DNA of 64,000 nucleotides from JAPOXR01 sp965221815 (GTDB taxonomy: Bacteria > Pseudomonadota > Alphaproteobacteria > Rhodobacterales > Rhodobacteraceae). A program made the position numbers and the translations under genes. Shown here piece after piece: positions 37,910-46,657 of the stretch (position 1 is the stretch's first letter; each line of letters begins with the position of its first letter). The DNA lies in NCBI GenBank assembly GCA_965221815.1, contig OZ244915.1, positions 248,001 through 312,000 of the forward strand, written 5' to 3'. The notes under the pieces were generated by a model. That model made no database searches. It was not told the origin of the DNA and saw nothing but the letters and a program-made list of their open reading frames with translations.

Positions 37910-38218
37910 ATGGCTAAAGAGGAATGGGGTCTGAAACATATCTGCCCGAATTGTGGATCGAAGTTCTACGATTTCTACAAGGATCCGATACTCTGCCCGG
38001 CATGCGGCACGCAGATAATTGTTGCAGCGAGCGAGTCTGTCACATTGGACAGCGATCCGGACAGTGAAACCGGAATGGCGGACGACGCATCCGACCCGAT
38101 TGATGAAGCAGAGGACACGGATGTTGAAATTGATGAAAATGTTCTCGATGATACTGATGACGACACAATGTCTCTGGATGAAATCACCGACATGCCTTCG
38201 GAGGATGACGAGACTTGA
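37910..38218 (+). CDS. FYDLN acid family protein (TIGR02300)
   Basis: This 102-residue protein starts with a zinc-ribbon-like segment, KHICPNCGSKFYDFYKDPILCPACG, and continues as a long acidic tail rich in Asp, Glu and Ser. This is the FYDLN acid family found in alphaproteobacteria, with unknown function. In many genomes it sits upstream of tRNA-Ala and aroA. Here the tRNA follows, but the mobile element replaces the expected aroA side within this window. Confidence 0.9.
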   Translation: MAKEEWGLKHICPNCGSKFYDFYKDPILCPACGTQIIVAASESVTLDSDPDSETGMADDASDPIDEAEDTDVEIDENVLDDTDDDTMSLDEITDMPSEDDET

Positions 38219-38418
38219 TCATCCGTTATCGGTAGCAGGTCATGCACCATACGGCAGATTGGCAGGGCGGTTGTGGTCTTGGCCACCACGGTTTGCCTTC
38301 ACGGACATGCTGTTCGACTCGTGAAGAGTGCCATGATCTCTCCATTGACCCGCGCATACCAACGAATGGCTTGATGATGACCGCTGATATCTTTATGGCG
38401 GGAGTTGGCTGAAACACA

Positions 38419-38494
<76 letters not shown>

Positions 38495-38539
38495 AACTCC
38501 AGCACACGGACTCGAGTCGGCCTCTGACCAGCCAGGCGG

Positions 38540-38623
38540 TGAATCTCCCACCGAGTTATCCACCGAATCACCTGGCGAATCATTCACCTATTCATCTCCC
38601 GAATCATCCATCGAATCACTTCG
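38540..38623 (+). repeat. seven 12-bp tandem repeats between tRNA-Ala and repC
   Basis: Seven units of 12 bp in exact phase start at 38540, 38552, 38564, 38576, 38588, 38600 and 38612. The consensus is CGAATCAYCCAC; four units (3, 4, 6, 7) keep CGAATCA exactly and the others are degenerate. Unit 2 contains TTATCCACC, one mismatch from a DnaA box. The array lies 46 nt from the tRNA end and about 40 nt upstream of the RepC-like gene, so it may be an initiator-binding array or integrase arm sites. Confidence 0.75.
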
Positions 38624-38661
38624 GCACAAAACTCGATCTCCAGCAGGGGAGTCTCAGGGCA

Positions 38662-39942
38662 TTGCCTGCGGATATGAGCTTCAGACAGGCCCTGATCATC
38701 ATTTTGTCGTGGTTGCGCCTCCTCAAATATTCGGAAGCCGAAATAAAAATTTTTCGGCTGCTTTGTGAATTCAGTCACAAAAGTGGCAGTTGGGAGTCAC
38801 CCGATTCGCCCGACCCGGCGTGCTGGCTCAAACTGTCGATGATCGCACGGGAAGCGACGGTGAACACGCGCACCGTCACCCGGGCCCTCACCCGATTTTC
38901 CGAGGACGGTTTGATTGAGCGCCGCCAGGGCCTGAACGGGTATGTCGGCCGCTGTGCTGATGGGGCCATTCACGGGATCAGCCTCGGTCCGGTGCTGGCC
39001 CATTTCAGCCAGATTGCGGCGGCGGTGGAAGATCATCATACGCAGACAGACACCGCGCAACGTCTCGTTCGGGAAATGCGTCAAATGCTCTCGACGTTAC
39101 GCCGCGCCCTGGTGGATGCCCTGGCCGCCGGTGTCGCGGCAGCCGATCAATATCTGACCACCATCATCGACATTCAGACGGTCCTGAAACGGATCATGGC
39201 CGGCACGCTCGGCACGGTGGCCAACTGGACCCGAATGCGCACCGCCGTCTTGACCTTTGAAACCCTGCTCACGGCGGTCGGGAATCTGCGCGGATTCACC
39301 CCGGATGCGCTGGAAACCGGGTCCCCTGAGAGCAAATGGACGGGTGATTTGTCCGGCGGGTCGGACAAAATGTCCGACCTTGAGTTACAACGTGGTAGAG
39401 TAAGTAAAGACTTGAACAACGTTGCAAACGTCAACGTCGACACCAGAGGGGCCGCCGCACCGACAACCCCGGGGACAGGCAAGCAAAACACACACACCGC
39501 CCCGGAAAACCAGGACACGCGGGCGGTGACGGGTGATGTTGTCGCGCTGGCGGATGAGATCGGCACCCCCGACTGGCAGGCGGCGACGGCGCTGGCCCAG
39601 GAATACGGGCACAGCGGGGCGGCGATGATGGAAACAACGGCCCTTCTGCTGGCGGGTCGGCTGAGGATTCAGGAGACCATCTGGCTGGCGGCGGTCGGGC
39701 GCATGGGGCTCCGCAATGCCTTTATCGCCCTGCTCATGCTGGATCGGAACCGCTTTCGCGCCACCAACCCCATTCGCAGCGTCGGCGGGGCGTTGCGGGC
39801 CCTGACCGGCCGTTGGTCTGAGGGGACGGCATCGCCGGCCACGCTCCGGGACGGCATCGATGCGATCCGCTGGCGGCGCGCCCGACAACGCGAGTCGATC
39901 CTGCCGGCCAGCCCCTCCGGCCCGCGGGTTCATGGACGGTAG
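38662..39942 (+). CDS. RepC-like replication initiator
   Basis: A winged-helix N-terminal half (LKYSEAEIKIFRLLCEFS, then REATVNTRTVTRALTRFSEDGLIERRQG and GISLGPVLAHF) is followed by a variable Thr/Ala-rich linker. The C-terminal domain has WQAATALAQEYGHSGAAMMETTALLLAGR and NPIRSVGGALRALTGRW, matching the RepC layout of alphaproteobacterial plasmids. Translation probably begins at TTG 38662, behind GGGAG, or ATG 38674 (422 residues). Upstream frame is open into the tRNA gene and is not coding. No repAB genes are adjacent. In an integrated element it may support replication after excision. Confidence 0.72.
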   Translation: MPADMSFRQALIIILSWLRLLKYSEAEIKIFRLLCEFSHKSGSWESPDSPDPACWLKLSMIAREATVNTRTVTRALTRFSEDGLIERRQGLNGYVGRCADGAIHGISLGPVLAHFSQIAAAVEDHHTQTDTAQRLVREMRQMLSTLRRALVDALAAGVAAADQYLTTIIDIQTVLKRIMAGTLGTVANWTRMRTAVLTFETLLTAVGNLRGFTPDALETGSPESKWTGDLSGGSDKMSDLELQRGRVSKDLNNVANVNVDTRGAAAPTTPGTGKQNTHTAPENQDTRAVTGDVVALADEIGTPDWQAATALAQEYGHSGAAMMETTALLLAGRLRIQETIWLAAVGRMGLRNAFIALLMLDRNRFRATNPIRSVGGALRALTGRWSEGTASPATLRDGIDAIRWRRARQRESILPASPSGPRVHGR

Positions 39943-39951
39943 ATCCCGGGA

Positions 39952-40182
39952 TTACGCTTTGGGTCGTGTGCGAATCCATTCGATGAGTTCCGAGTGCAGC
40001 CAACCCACGGCCCGGCCATCCTCCAGCAGGCGCCGCCGCCGGGGGAATTTCCCCTGCGATTCCGCCAGCATGATCTGTGAGCGTGACAATCCTGTCAGCC
40101 GCATGACGTCCGGCAGCCGCAAGATGCGATCGACGTCTGCAATTCCGGGGCGTGCGGGGTCGGGTGGATCCTTGTCAGTCAT
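39952..40182 (-). CDS. AlpA-family excisionase/regulator
   Basis: This 76-residue helix-turn-helix protein reads RILRLPDVMRLTGLSRSQIMLAESQGKFPRR...GRAVGWLHSELIEWIRTR, the AlpA/MerR-like pattern. AlpA proteins act as excision factors or regulators of P4-type integrases. Its ATG overlaps the integrase stop (ATGA), so both come from one transcript. It is convergent with repC. Confidence 0.9.
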   Translation of the reverse strand: MTDKDPPDPARPGIADVDRILRLPDVMRLTGLSRSQIMLAESQGKFPRRRRLLEDGRAVGWLHSELIEWIRTRPKA

Positions 40183-41444
40183 CGGAGGGCTTCGTCGGGA
40201 CGATTCAGTTGAAGATAATCACACCAGTCCTGCATCAGTTCCCGTCGTCTTTCCAGCAGGTCCGAGCGGGCATAGGCGGCTTCGACGCTCGAATAGACTT
40301 CATGCCCCAGCGACATTTCGGCAACTTCCCGCGGGGCCTGGGCGTCTTCGGCGGCCCAGTCACGAAAGCTGCTTCGAAACCCGTGGGGCACTGCAGCAAT
40401 GCCCAGAGAGCGGGTCAGTTTCGACAATGTGGCATCTGACATCGGACGCCCGGTCTTCATCGGAAAGAGCAACCCCTCGCCCGGCAAACCCCCGCGCGCC
40501 ACATCAAGAAGATATCGGGCCCCGTCCGAGAGGGGCACCCGATGAACGCGGCTGGTTTTGGTCCGCTCCGCGGGGATCGTCCAGATATTCTGTTCCCAGT
40601 CGATCTCATGATAAGTCGCGCTACGGATCTCACCCGAGCGGCAGGCGGTCAGAACCAGAAAACCGAAGGCGAGCCGCACACTCTGGGATGCATGGGAGCC
40701 AAGCACTCTCTGGACGGCGTCCCTGACCTCGCGATACGGAAGAGCCGGGAAATGCACCGCCTTGCGGCGGATGTGGGGCAGCAGCGAGTCCGCTATAGTT
40801 GCTGGATTATCGGCCCGGAATCCACTGGCTCTGGCCCAATCCAACACCACTGATATACGTTGTTTCACCCGCGATGCTGTTTCATGTTTACTGGTCCAGA
40901 TCGGATGGAGGAGATCCACGATTTCCTGCGTGGTAATCTTGTCAACCCGCGCGTTACCGATCGTCGGAAAGGCGTATTGTCTCAGTGAAGACCGCCAGTG
41001 CTCCGCTGATTTCCCACCTGGCTTCCAGCTGGGTATATTCAGGTCAATCACCGTTTCCGCCGCGTCTGCAAACGTCGGAACGTTCGCGTTGGGCTTCTCG
41101 GCCACGCGGGGGCTTCTGGCCGCTGCCATCAGTTCCGGCAGATCCGTCACCTGGACGGGCCAGGGTGTTTCAGTCGGATCACCACCCGCCCGCGCGATCC
41201 GACGATTGGCGAGCGCCCGGATGCGGGCCTCTCGCAGCGTGACCACAGGATAACCGCCGAGGCCCAGTTCCCGGGTTTTGCCCCTGATTGCGACCCGCTG
41301 CAGCCAGTGACGTGCACCGCTGGCCACGACCCGCAAATACAAGCCGTTGATTCCGTCATAATATTTTCCAGGTCCAACGCCATGGACCATCGCGTCTGTC
41401 AATTTCCCGTCCATCACAATCGTGGTCCCCCTTGTCTGTCGCAT
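40179..41444 (-). CDS. int: tyrosine-type integrase (P4-like)
   Basis: This 421-residue recombinase has the N-terminal arm-binding DUF4102 domain (GPGKYYDGINGLYLRVVASGARHWLQR), a central SAM-like core-binding domain and an intact catalytic domain: Arg in TACRSGEIR, Lys in ERTKTSRVHRVPLS, His-x-x-Arg in HGFRSSFRDWA, and LGHEVYSSVEAAYARSD with the final His and the nucleophile Tyr. Such enzymes insert into tRNA 3' ends. Its position 1.7 kb from the tRNA-Ala terminus fits that target. Confidence 0.95.
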   Translation of the reverse strand: MRQTRGTTIVMDGKLTDAMVHGVGPGKYYDGINGLYLRVVASGARHWLQRVAIRGKTRELGLGGYPVVTLREARIRALANRRIARAGGDPTETPWPVQVTDLPELMAAARSPRVAEKPNANVPTFADAAETVIDLNIPSWKPGGKSAEHWRSSLRQYAFPTIGNARVDKITTQEIVDLLHPIWTSKHETASRVKQRISVVLDWARASGFRADNPATIADSLLPHIRRKAVHFPALPYREVRDAVQRVLGSHASQSVRLAFGFLVLTACRSGEIRSATYHEIDWEQNIWTIPAERTKTSRVHRVPLSDGARYLLDVARGGLPGEGLLFPMKTGRPMSDATLSKLTRSLGIAAVPHGFRSSFRDWAAEDAQAPREVAEMSLGHEVYSSVEAAYARSDLLERRRELMQDWCDYLQLNRPDEALR

Positions 41445-41567
41445 TCCGTCCCTGAATTGATCCCCCTGGTTCGATTCCCCCGTGAAACAACCAGAACTTT
41501 ATTGATAGGACATTATCGGACAATATAGGTCAATAATCTGTGATGTCATCCCCCTGTTATGCTCCTG

Positions 41568-41590
41568 TTCGATTCCCGACGGGAATCGAA
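41568..41590. promoter_or_regulatory. palindrome upstream of the integrase operon
   Basis: Ten-bp arms TTCGATTCCC and GGGAATCGAA flank a 3-nt spacer (GAC). The half-site TTCGATTCCC also occurs at 41469-41478. Both copies are preceded by an ATCCCCCTG or ATCCCCCTGG motif. Between them is an AT-rich stretch with spaced GGACA/GGACA/GGTCA elements that may hold the int promoter. The set looks like operator sites controlling integrase and the neighbouring operon; no regulator gene has been matched to it. Confidence 0.45.
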
Positions 41591-41715
41591 CCCAAGAGAC
41601 AGGTCAATTCCGTAAGCCGGGGCGGCCTTCTGTGGGTTCAGAGTTGTGCATCGGCAACAGTGTGTCAGGGTCTGGGGGACGATGGTCCGGCACGGTCGGG
41701 CCCACCCGGTCTTGC

Positions 41716-42444
41716 TCACCGCAGGTGCGGACGTTCCCCCTGGAGGGGTGGTGTCTCCCGCTCCGCGGCAACCCACGGCAGGAATGCTCCTGCGGGTGCC
41801 TGCGGGCCCGCCGTGCCAAATCCGGTAAACTGGCCGCCGCCGCCCGGTGTGAAGACACCGGCAAGGCTTCCCGCATTGTGGTGGGATCCCCCGGCGAGCC
41901 GGTCCATGGCGATCCGAAAGGTCGCATTCCGTCCGCCATTGGCCGCCGCCGCGTCATCGGAAATGCAATCGGGGCGGAATCCGCAAGCGGCGAGCTGGCG
42001 CACGCCGCCGGGCCCGAGGAAATGCGCGGCACTCAGCAGACCGCCTTCGGTGATTCGCACCCCATGGATCTCCTGACCGACCAGCCCGCGCGCCGGTCCC
42101 AGTCGCTGCCAGTTCAGGGACGTGTAACGGCGAAACGCATCGTGCTGGGCCTCGAAGTGCCCCTGGAACTGGCGGTCAGACGTAATGCCCCACCGGTTGG
42201 GGCGCCACTGCCCGCTGCGGGTCTTCAGACCGACATCGACGAGGGCGGCATGGGTCATGCCGAAACAGCCCTGGGCCGAGGAGGTGGACGGGCGGCGATA
42301 ACAATTGTCCGAGAAGCCGCATCCCCCGACCTCGCGATTGATGATGTCTCCGGCGAAACTGTCGCAGCGTGTGGCCCATCCGGTCTCCGCGGCGAGCCCC
42401 GTCACGACCAGCGCGGCAGCGACCCATCCCGCCGCACGTCTCAT
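41716..42444 (-). CDS. secreted lysozyme-like muramidase
   Basis: This 242-residue protein has an N-terminal signal peptide (about residues 1-24). It continues with IINREVGGCGF (candidate catalytic Glu38), SSAQGCFGMTHAALVDVGL and ITEGGLLSAAHFLGPGGVRQLAACGF. These match the lysozyme-like proteins of phages and secretion systems, where a Glu near the start and a late GLLAAAHLGGAGGV motif are conserved. Four extra cysteines suggest periplasmic disulfides. It is the last gene of the long minus-strand operon and overlaps the DsbC-like gene by 4 nt. The probable role is opening peptidoglycan for the transfer channel or pilus. Confidence 0.72.
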   Translation of the reverse strand: MRRAAGWVAAALVVTGLAAETGWATRCDSFAGDIINREVGGCGFSDNCYRRPSTSSAQGCFGMTHAALVDVGLKTRSGQWRPNRWGITSDRQFQGHFEAQHDAFRRYTSLNWQRLGPARGLVGQEIHGVRITEGGLLSAAHFLGPGGVRQLAACGFRPDCISDDAAAANGGRNATFRIAMDRLAGGSHHNAGSLAGVFTPGGGGQFTGFGTAGPQAPAGAFLPWVAAERETPPLQGERPHLR

Positions 42445-43874
42445 GGATTTCCGGTCTCCGGAGCGGGAGTTGTCGGTCCCTCTTCAGCGCCGGTCTGCTG
42501 TCTGATTTCCCGGGTCACCGCGTCCACATCAATCCGTGCCAGCACCGATTCCGGGGCGTGCATGCCGAGGTGTTCGGCCGTCGCATCGGCCCCGGGTACG
42601 GCCTGGGCGAAGGTGGTGATGGCCTGGACTCCGCTGGCCTGGTGCCAGTTGCCGTTTCCGTCCCGCCAGACAAAATGGGGCACGGCGGAGATTCCGTGGT
42701 CCCGCATCCAGTCGAGATTGGCATCAAGCAGTGCGCTGCCCAGGGGTTTGATGGCCTCTGCTGTTCCCGGTGCGACATCCGGGGGCTGGCCTGCGGCTTT
42801 CGCCCGCATCTGATCCCAGGCCCGCTGGGCCGGATCGGGCGCGAGAATGATATCAGCGGCGAGGTCCCAACTCCTGTCGCTGAGAAAGGGTGCCAGGGCG
42901 AGGCGGATCTGCAACTGCCCACCGATCAAGGCCGATGAGAGCCGGTCGAGGGCATCCGCGCAATGCGGGCAGGCCGGATCGGCCAACATCCAGACGGCCG
43001 GGGCGCCGGGCTCACCGAGGCGCAGCCAGAATGTGTCATGTCCAATGGAAGTGAGGTCGCCCTCACCACTGTGTTCCGCCGGTCGGGCCTGCTCTGCGTC
43101 CGGTGCGGCGGGGGTGGTGGGGAGTGCCAGGTCGGCAACAGTTCCCGCCCTGGTCTGCGGCGAGTCAAGGGTGGCGGACTCCATCCCCACCCGCGGTGGT
43201 CGGCGATCAGAAACCACCGGATCCCACTGATGGCAGCTATCTCCGGTCGGGACTGTTCCCTGCAATGCGGCCGCGACGATCGGCAGGCTGGACACATTGT
43301 CGATCATTGCCGCCAACCCGGTTCCCACCCCGGCCATCAGCGCATAGTCAGGATTGGGGGTTGTCTGCATCGCCAGCAGCAGCAGGATGGCGGCCTGGGC
43401 CCCCTCCCGGTCAGCCATCCTTCGCCCGTCAGTGAAACGTCTCTCAGCGATCATCTCGTCAGTGGGGAGAAACGTTTCGTAGCAGTTGGAACAAACAGGG
43501 ATATCCTCCGTCGGAACACTCTCCACCGTCGCAACATCAGGAACACCGTGTGGGTCTTCTGGGACCGGGACAAAGCCTTCCCCGCGGGCAGGTGAAAATG
43601 CGGGAGGAGGGGGTGCCTCTGCCCAGACCTCCACTGGAGGGGGGCGCCGCTCCTGCGCCGCAGGCACGGGTGAGACGTGATCAGACAGCCTCGGCGCTTG
43701 TGAGGTCCCGTGCTGGGATCCGCCCTTCGCGGCGGAGCTGGGAAGGGGAGCGGGGGGATCCCATATGAACAAGAGCGCATACATCACGAACAGTCCCATC
43801 GCGAAGGCGGACAGGCCATATAATACCGACCGGACCCCTTCGCTGGTCCGGCCCGGTCGAGGTGTGTCGGTCAT
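42441..43874 (-). CDS. membrane-anchored DsbC/DsbG-like thioredoxin-fold protein
   Basis: This 477-residue protein has a transmembrane segment at residues 15-37, a Pro-rich linker, a CSNC pair at 128-131, and a C-terminal DsbC/DsbG-like domain with the redox pair CPHC at 302-305 (WMLADPACPHCADALDRL) and a cis-Pro region AVPHFVWRDG. It should act in the periplasm as a disulfide isomerase or reductase for transfer-apparatus proteins, as TrbB-like proteins do in plasmids. It is coupled to both neighbours by 4-nt overlaps. The middle third is unique. Confidence 0.7.
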   Translation of the reverse strand: MTDTPRPGRTSEGVRSVLYGLSAFAMGLFVMYALLFIWDPPAPLPSSAAKGGSQHGTSQAPRLSDHVSPVPAAQERRPPPVEVWAEAPPPPAFSPARGEGFVPVPEDPHGVPDVATVESVPTEDIPVCSNCYETFLPTDEMIAERRFTDGRRMADREGAQAAILLLLAMQTTPNPDYALMAGVGTGLAAMIDNVSSLPIVAAALQGTVPTGDSCHQWDPVVSDRRPPRVGMESATLDSPQTRAGTVADLALPTTPAAPDAEQARPAEHSGEGDLTSIGHDTFWLRLGEPGAPAVWMLADPACPHCADALDRLSSALIGGQLQIRLALAPFLSDRSWDLAADIILAPDPAQRAWDQMRAKAAGQPPDVAPGTAEAIKPLGSALLDANLDWMRDHGISAVPHFVWRDGNGNWHQASGVQAITTFAQAVPGADATAEHLGMHAPESVLARIDVDAVTREIRQQTGAEEGPTTPAPETGNP

Positions 43875-44833
43875 CTGTTGGGTGTCTCCCTGTCAGGTGT
43901 GGCGGGCCGCTCGGCCCCGGTTCCGGAAAAACTGCCGGGCAGCCGGTCACAGAGGATCGAGAGTGTCGGTGTGTTCAGACATTCATTGATGTGCAGACGC
44001 GCCCGCAGGGCGGCGGCCGGATCATCCTGGGCGAGCTGGCGCAGGCGATCCTGGTATTCAATGGTGCGGTTCAGCGCGGCGTTGCCATCCAGCAGGATGG
44101 AACGGAGGTTGCTGAGCTGCCGGGCCCGACGCTTGGCCAGCAGGCTGCCGGAATTGTCCAGGGCTTCACCGAGGATTGCGCAGGGCAGGCGATTCGTTCC
44201 ATCAGGACCGAGGGGGGCGTCATTCTGGTGACGGTCGTAGAAAATCACCTGGTCGCCAAAACCCGCATAGAAAGCCAGTTCCGCCCCACCTCCAGGCGCC
44301 GAGACCGTATTGTTGCCAAGTGTGGCCCCGGCCGGAATGGCCCCCACGCCCTCATCCAGGATCCCGCCGCCGGCCACCTGTTGCTGGCAGAGAAAGGCGG
44401 GGTGGATCTCCCCGAACGGCCCGCGCTGCAGGAGCGTGAGCAGGGCGACGGGCGGGACGACCCGTCGGCCGCTCTCCACCCAGTTGACCACCACGTCCAG
44501 ACTGACCTGGCGATTGTGGACATGCAGATCCCCGAAATCGGCCACCGTCCCATCCGGTCCAATGATCCAGGCCTGGTTCGCAGCGGGCCAGATCACCACG
44601 TCCGCCCCGCCCGACAGCATCGCCGCGGCGGCGGGGGGCAGGAGACGTCCGGCCTGGCGCTCAAGGATGCCGGTGAGACCGGTGATGGCCGCCGCGGTGG
44701 GACCGGGTGACGCGTCAAGCGTCTGTCCCTGCGCCGACGGGTCCTCCAGCGCAGAGACCCCGCAGAGGGCCGACGCCACCCCAAGAATTCCACATATCCG
44801 CCCGATTCGGCCGCCACGGCGGGGTTTGGGCAT
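43871..44833 (-). CDS. secreted protein of unknown function in transfer operon
   Basis: This protein of 320 residues from ATG 44833 has a basic start (MPKPRRGGRIGRICG) and a hydrophobic stretch that looks like a signal peptide. The body has no family I can name. The C-terminal third (LSNLRSILLDGNAALNRTIEYQDRLRQLAQDDPAAALRARLHINECLN) is helical. A reading from 44977 adds residues overlapping the Cys-rich gene and is rejected. Its position before the DsbC-like and muramidase genes suggests an envelope component of the apparatus. Confidence 0.6.
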   Translation of the reverse strand: MPKPRRGGRIGRICGILGVASALCGVSALEDPSAQGQTLDASPGPTAAAITGLTGILERQAGRLLPPAAAAMLSGGADVVIWPAANQAWIIGPDGTVADFGDLHVHNRQVSLDVVVNWVESGRRVVPPVALLTLLQRGPFGEIHPAFLCQQQVAGGGILDEGVGAIPAGATLGNNTVSAPGGGAELAFYAGFGDQVIFYDRHQNDAPLGPDGTNRLPCAILGEALDNSGSLLAKRRARQLSNLRSILLDGNAALNRTIEYQDRLRQLAQDDPAAALRARLHINECLNTPTLSILCDRLPGSFSGTGAERPATPDRETPNR

Positions 44834-44862
44834 CGTGGGGGTGCTGACCTTGGGAAAATGTT

Positions 44863-45105
44863 TCACGGCTGTTCGCGGGCTGTCTGTGGTGCCGACACAG
44901 GGATCTCTCGGGCGGCGGCGCAGTGTGAACACAGGTCGGGTGCGATCCACCAGCAGGCCCCGTTCATCTCGTCCCAACAGGCCGCGAACTCCCAGCAGCC
45001 ACAGACATGACAGGTTCTCGCGCCCGCAGGGGCCATCTGTCGCCTGTCCTGGGCGCGCGATTCCTGGGCGCGCGATTCCTGGGGCCGCGATCTCTCAGGG
45101 GGCAT
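44863..45105 (-). CDS. small cysteine-rich protein
   Basis: This 80-residue protein has a hydrophilic N-terminus and a compact Cys/Trp block CHVCGCWEFAACWD followed by ACWWIAPDLCSHCA. The C-x2-C-G-C...C...C-W-W...PDLC-x2-C pattern occurs in small uncharacterised phage and plasmid proteins and probably binds a metal. The start is ATG 45105. A segment near its start, ESRAQ, is repeated. Function is unknown. Confidence 0.6.
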   Translation of the reverse strand: MPPERSRPQESRAQESRAQDRRQMAPAGARTCHVCGCWEFAACWDEMNGACWWIAPDLCSHCAAAREIPVSAPQTAREQP

Positions 45106-45119
45106 GGTCAGAGCGCGGA

Positions 45120-45383
45120 TCAGCAATGGGTCTCCGCGGCCTGTGCCACACGGTCGGCCTGTCGCTGGCGGGAGCGGGCGGAGAGGTGCCGCAGGCGCTG
45201 CATGGCGGTGGGGCGCTTCGTCCTGGAGAACTTGATCTCCAGGAGGGCTGCGGAAAAGACGGTCACGGCGTCGTCCCAGCCCTGCGTGTAATCCGCGGAT
45301 TTTCCGGGGCCTGCGCCCAGATTCCTGAGTTCCTGGAGTTTGCCGTCGGCGGCGGCCTGGGCCGCCGGATTCGGATGTGTCAT
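45120..45383 (-). CDS. small hypothetical protein
   Basis: This 87-residue protein ends 14 nt before the Cys-rich gene starts. The middle reads DYTQGWDDAVTVFSAALLEIKF, followed by a basic helix RPTAMQRLRHLSARSRQRQ. No family was recognised. It is included because its strand, spacing and codon use match the operon. Confidence 0.5.
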   Translation of the reverse strand: MTHPNPAAQAAADGKLQELRNLGAGPGKSADYTQGWDDAVTVFSAALLEIKFSRTKRPTAMQRLRHLSARSRQRQADRVAQAAETHC

Positions 45384-45524
45384 TGGTCAATTCGCCTGTA
45401 GTGATTGCGTGGATGATGTATAGCATAAGGGCGGGGGATTGTCATCGGTGATTTGCTCCGCCGCGCAGAAAGACGTGTGCGGTGATCTGTCCTGAAACCA
45501 GTGTCACACACAAATCGGGTGATG

Positions 45525-45941
45525 TCATTCACGCGGGGCGGCGATCTGCACCGTGCCGTCGGCCCCGATCCAGCGCAGGGTCGCCCCGGCGATCCACGGG
45601 CGCATCCGGGCGGTGCCCCGCACCCGGATCTGCCCGTCGGGTGCGAGCAGCACGAAGGGGCAGACCTCGCCCCGCCAGCCGCAATTGAGCGCATCCTCGG
45701 CGATCACGATCCGCATCTGTCCCCAGTGCCAGACACCGGCCCGTGCGGTCGCCAGGAAATCCGGATCGGACACGGCCTGGCGTTCGGCTGCATTGGCACC
45801 CCGGCGAGTCTCATGGGTGAGAGGGACGATCGGGGTGTCCGCCCGGGCAACAGGCGGGTTCAGCGACAGGAGGAGCAGGGCCAGCGCCAGTCCCACCCCG
45901 GCCAGGCCTGCATGCCCGCGTCTCATGGAGGGTCGCGCCAT
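45525..45941 (-). CDS. small secreted hypothetical protein
   Basis: This 138-residue protein starts at ATG 45941, giving MARPSMRRGHAGLAG and a clear hydrophobic signal sequence (LALALLLLSL) ending near ARADT. A TTG at 45995 overlapping the upstream gene's end would add 18 residues before the signal peptide and is less likely. The mature part has two cysteines (NCGWRGEVCPF), probably disulfide bonded. No family recognised; it is probably periplasmic. Confidence 0.6.
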   Translation of the reverse strand: MARPSMRRGHAGLAGVGLALALLLLSLNPPVARADTPIVPLTHETRRGANAAERQAVSDPDFLATARAGVWHWGQMRIVIAEDALNCGWRGEVCPFVLLAPDGQIRVRGTARMRPWIAGATLRWIGADGTVQIAAPRE

Positions 45942-45991
45942 TGAATGACTCCGCATGCGGTCCGTGTCCGGCATCTCAATCGGTGTGTCTT

Positions 45992-46621
45992 TCAATTCAT
46001 GGCCTGGCTGGCCGGTTCCGCCGCGTGCAGCCGTGCGAGGCCGAGTTGCGCGGTCACCATCTGCTGGATGATGGTGCCGAGATAGGCCACATCCGCGTCG
46101 ATCTGTTCATCCATCTCCAGCACCAGAATGCCGGCGAACAGCGCGGCGGCGAGGTGCAGGACCGCACCGGGCAGGGCGACGCGGGGGATATTCTTCATTT
46201 CGGGTCCTATGATCAGTTGCGTCAAGTGCTGATAGGCCGAATTGACCGCGTCGCCCTCCAGCAGGAACCGCTCTGTGGACGGTTGCAGGGCCGGGCCGGA
46301 GTCATCCCCCGCCGGATCATCGGATGAGGTCGGGTCCGTCGCCCCCGCGCGCGGCTCCGGCGGGGGCAGACAGCGCCGCACCGCCTGCACCAGTGCGTCG
46401 AATTGGGCTTCGAGCCGGGACAGTTCGGCCTCACGCTGCGGATCCGCCCCGCCCGCCGGGTTCACTTCGGTCTGCAGGGACACGGCGGCCAGGGCCAGGG
46501 TGCCGATGAGGATTTCCCGGTTGCAGAATTCGTCAAACGGGCCCGCCATGAGCAATGCGGCGAGGCGGTGATAGACCTCATCGCTGCGCCCGCTCGCCCC
46601 CCGCTCGTCCTGATGTGTCAT
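45992..46621 (-). CDS. hypothetical protein in transfer operon
   Basis: This 209-residue protein is largely helical. Residues 15-50 read YHRLAALLMAGPFDEFCNREILIGTLALAAV, a Ser/Asp/Pro-rich linker spans about 90-115, and a second helical part carries LPGAVLHLAAALFAGILVLEMDEQIDADV with a hydrophobic stretch. No family was recognised. It sits between coupled small genes of the same operon. Confidence 0.55.
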   Translation of the reverse strand: MTHQDERGASGRSDEVYHRLAALLMAGPFDEFCNREILIGTLALAAVSLQTEVNPAGGADPQREAELSRLEAQFDALVQAVRRCLPPPEPRAGATDPTSSDDPAGDDSGPALQPSTERFLLEGDAVNSAYQHLTQLIIGPEMKNIPRVALPGAVLHLAAALFAGILVLEMDEQIDADVAYLGTIIQQMVTAQLGLARLHAAEPASQAMN

Positions 46622-46657
46622 CGTCTCTCGCCTCCGAAGTGGATCCCGCCGTCCGTG

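Noticed and set aside
43862..45401. Overlapping plus-strand open frames of 280-360 codons
   Set aside because: They are antisense to a chain of translationally coupled minus-strand genes and are Arg/Pro-rich without motifs.
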